Shown in pieces: positions 63,743 through 64,000 of a stretch of DNA of 64,000 bases (within the stretch, counting starts at the first letter, position 1; every line of letters begins with the position of its first letter). Source of the stretch: UBA6952 sp045562575 (GTDB lineage: Bacteria; Chloroflexota; Dehalococcoidia; Lucifugimonadales; UBA6952); NCBI GenBank assembly GCA_045562575.1, contig JBJKVQ010000040.1, positions 62,001 to 126,000 on the forward strand. The letters run 5' to 3'. A model generated the notes under the pieces. The model did no database searches and was not told the DNA's origin. It was given only the letters and a program-made list of their open reading frames with translations. The translations under genes were made by a program, and so were the position numbers.

Positions 63743-64000
63743 GTGGAAAAAAATCGTTATTTTACATTGTTAGAAAACGAAAGAATTATTTATCTTTTTG
63801 GAAATCAAAGTGGTAAAATTCACACAAGTAAGTACCATATTAATGATAACGACGACTCAGAGTTTTTAACTTTAACAAATTATCGCCTAGTATATGAATC
63901 ATTTGATAAAGAAAAAGAATCAACTCAAATAATTAACACAAATGATATTTCAAGTATAGAATTATCCATACCAAAAAAATCTTTTGAAGATTTAATATAT
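63743..64000 (+). CDS. Partial PH-like (GRAM/bPH) domain protein
   Basis: A GTG start at 63743 opens a frame that runs off the window, 86 codons visible. It begins VEKNRYFTLLENERIIYLFG and contains FLTLTNYRLVYES followed by INTNDISSIEL. The pattern TNYRLV...I.L.DI.SIE is characteristic of bacterial PH-like domains. GGGTG lies 10 nt upstream. The C-terminal part, and so the function, is outside the window. Confidence 0.6.
   Translation, partial: MEKNRYFTLLENERIIYLFGNQSGKIHTSKYHINDNDDSEFLTLTNYRLVYESFDKEKESTQIINTNDISSIELSIPKKSFEDLIY

Overview
The window is AT-rich bacterial chromosome, roughly one third GC by eye. It has dense, short-spaced genes, few paralogues and many informational genes (polA, dnaA, recA, uvrB, ruvA, ruvC, miaB, fmt, rsmG, L25). 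The mix suggests a streamlined, probably marine, oligotroph. It combines a 23S rRNA gene unlinked from 16S and 5S, an OmpR-type GlnR-like nitrogen regulator, three tandem acyl-CoA dehydrogenases, an LLM-class flavin enzyme and a molybdenum hydroxylase of xanthine-dehydrogenase type. That combination fits a Chloroflexota lineage such as marine Dehalococcoidia/SAR202. This placement is an inference from gene content, not from alignment of the rRNA.

Layout. 1-5340 is an accessory region. A partial secreted protein and a metallophosphoesterase are followed by three single-gene units: an iodotyrosine-deiodinase-like flavoprotein, a PD40/TolB-like lipoprotein, and a membrane-anchored PD40/TolB-like protein. 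Each unit is bounded by a truncated copy of the 3' part of tRNA-Val, and the intact tRNA-Val gene stands at the right end. This is the most unusual structure in the window. 5264-5654 is a leftward tRNA operon (Met, Leu, Arg, Val). 5755-10555 holds a small hypothetical gene and a polar amino-acid ABC transporter (aapJQMP-like). 10596-17913 carries polA, tRNA-Ser, miaB, nadA, nadC and an MBL-fold hydrolase. 17914-23215 (minus) runs from three acyl-CoA dehydrogenases through HIT, YqeK-like and FmdB-like genes to dtd. 23369-25980 has rsmG, coaE, a membrane protein and a PII protein. 26205-29674 is a 23S rRNA - tRNA-fMet transcription unit with its own promoter and terminator and no 5S gene. 30646-35496 is a molybdenum hydroxylase operon (FAD, 2Fe-2S and Moco subunits, a MoaD-like protein, two DinB-like proteins). 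35497-41829 (minus) has Fe-S carrier genes and DNA-repair genes (recA-yebC-ruvC-ruvA-uvrB). 41917-60348 (minus) is a transport and nitrogen region: moeB-like, cysK, glnR-like, amtB, two glutamine synthetases, gltB, gltD, nadE, an amidohydrolase, a SLC13-type transporter and an LLM flavin enzyme. 60532-64000 has L25, fmt, dnaA and a partial PH-like gene.

How the genes fit together. AmtB imports ammonium, GlnA and GltBD assimilate it, and NadE uses glutamine to finish NAD made from quinolinate by NadA and NadC. Tandem 11-bp-period GTTAC-like boxes lie before amtB, glnA, the PII gene and the aap operon. They look like operators for the GlnR-like protein encoded beside amtB. Both glutamine synthetases appear to lack the adenylylated tyrosine and the PII T-loop lacks the uridylylated tyrosine, so control is probably transcriptional and allosteric.

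Expression signals. rRNA and tRNA promoters have TTGACA -35 boxes. Several protein genes have a -10 hexamer beginning 14-15 nt before the start codon and no ribosome binding site, which points to leaderless mRNAs. TTG and GTG starts are common.
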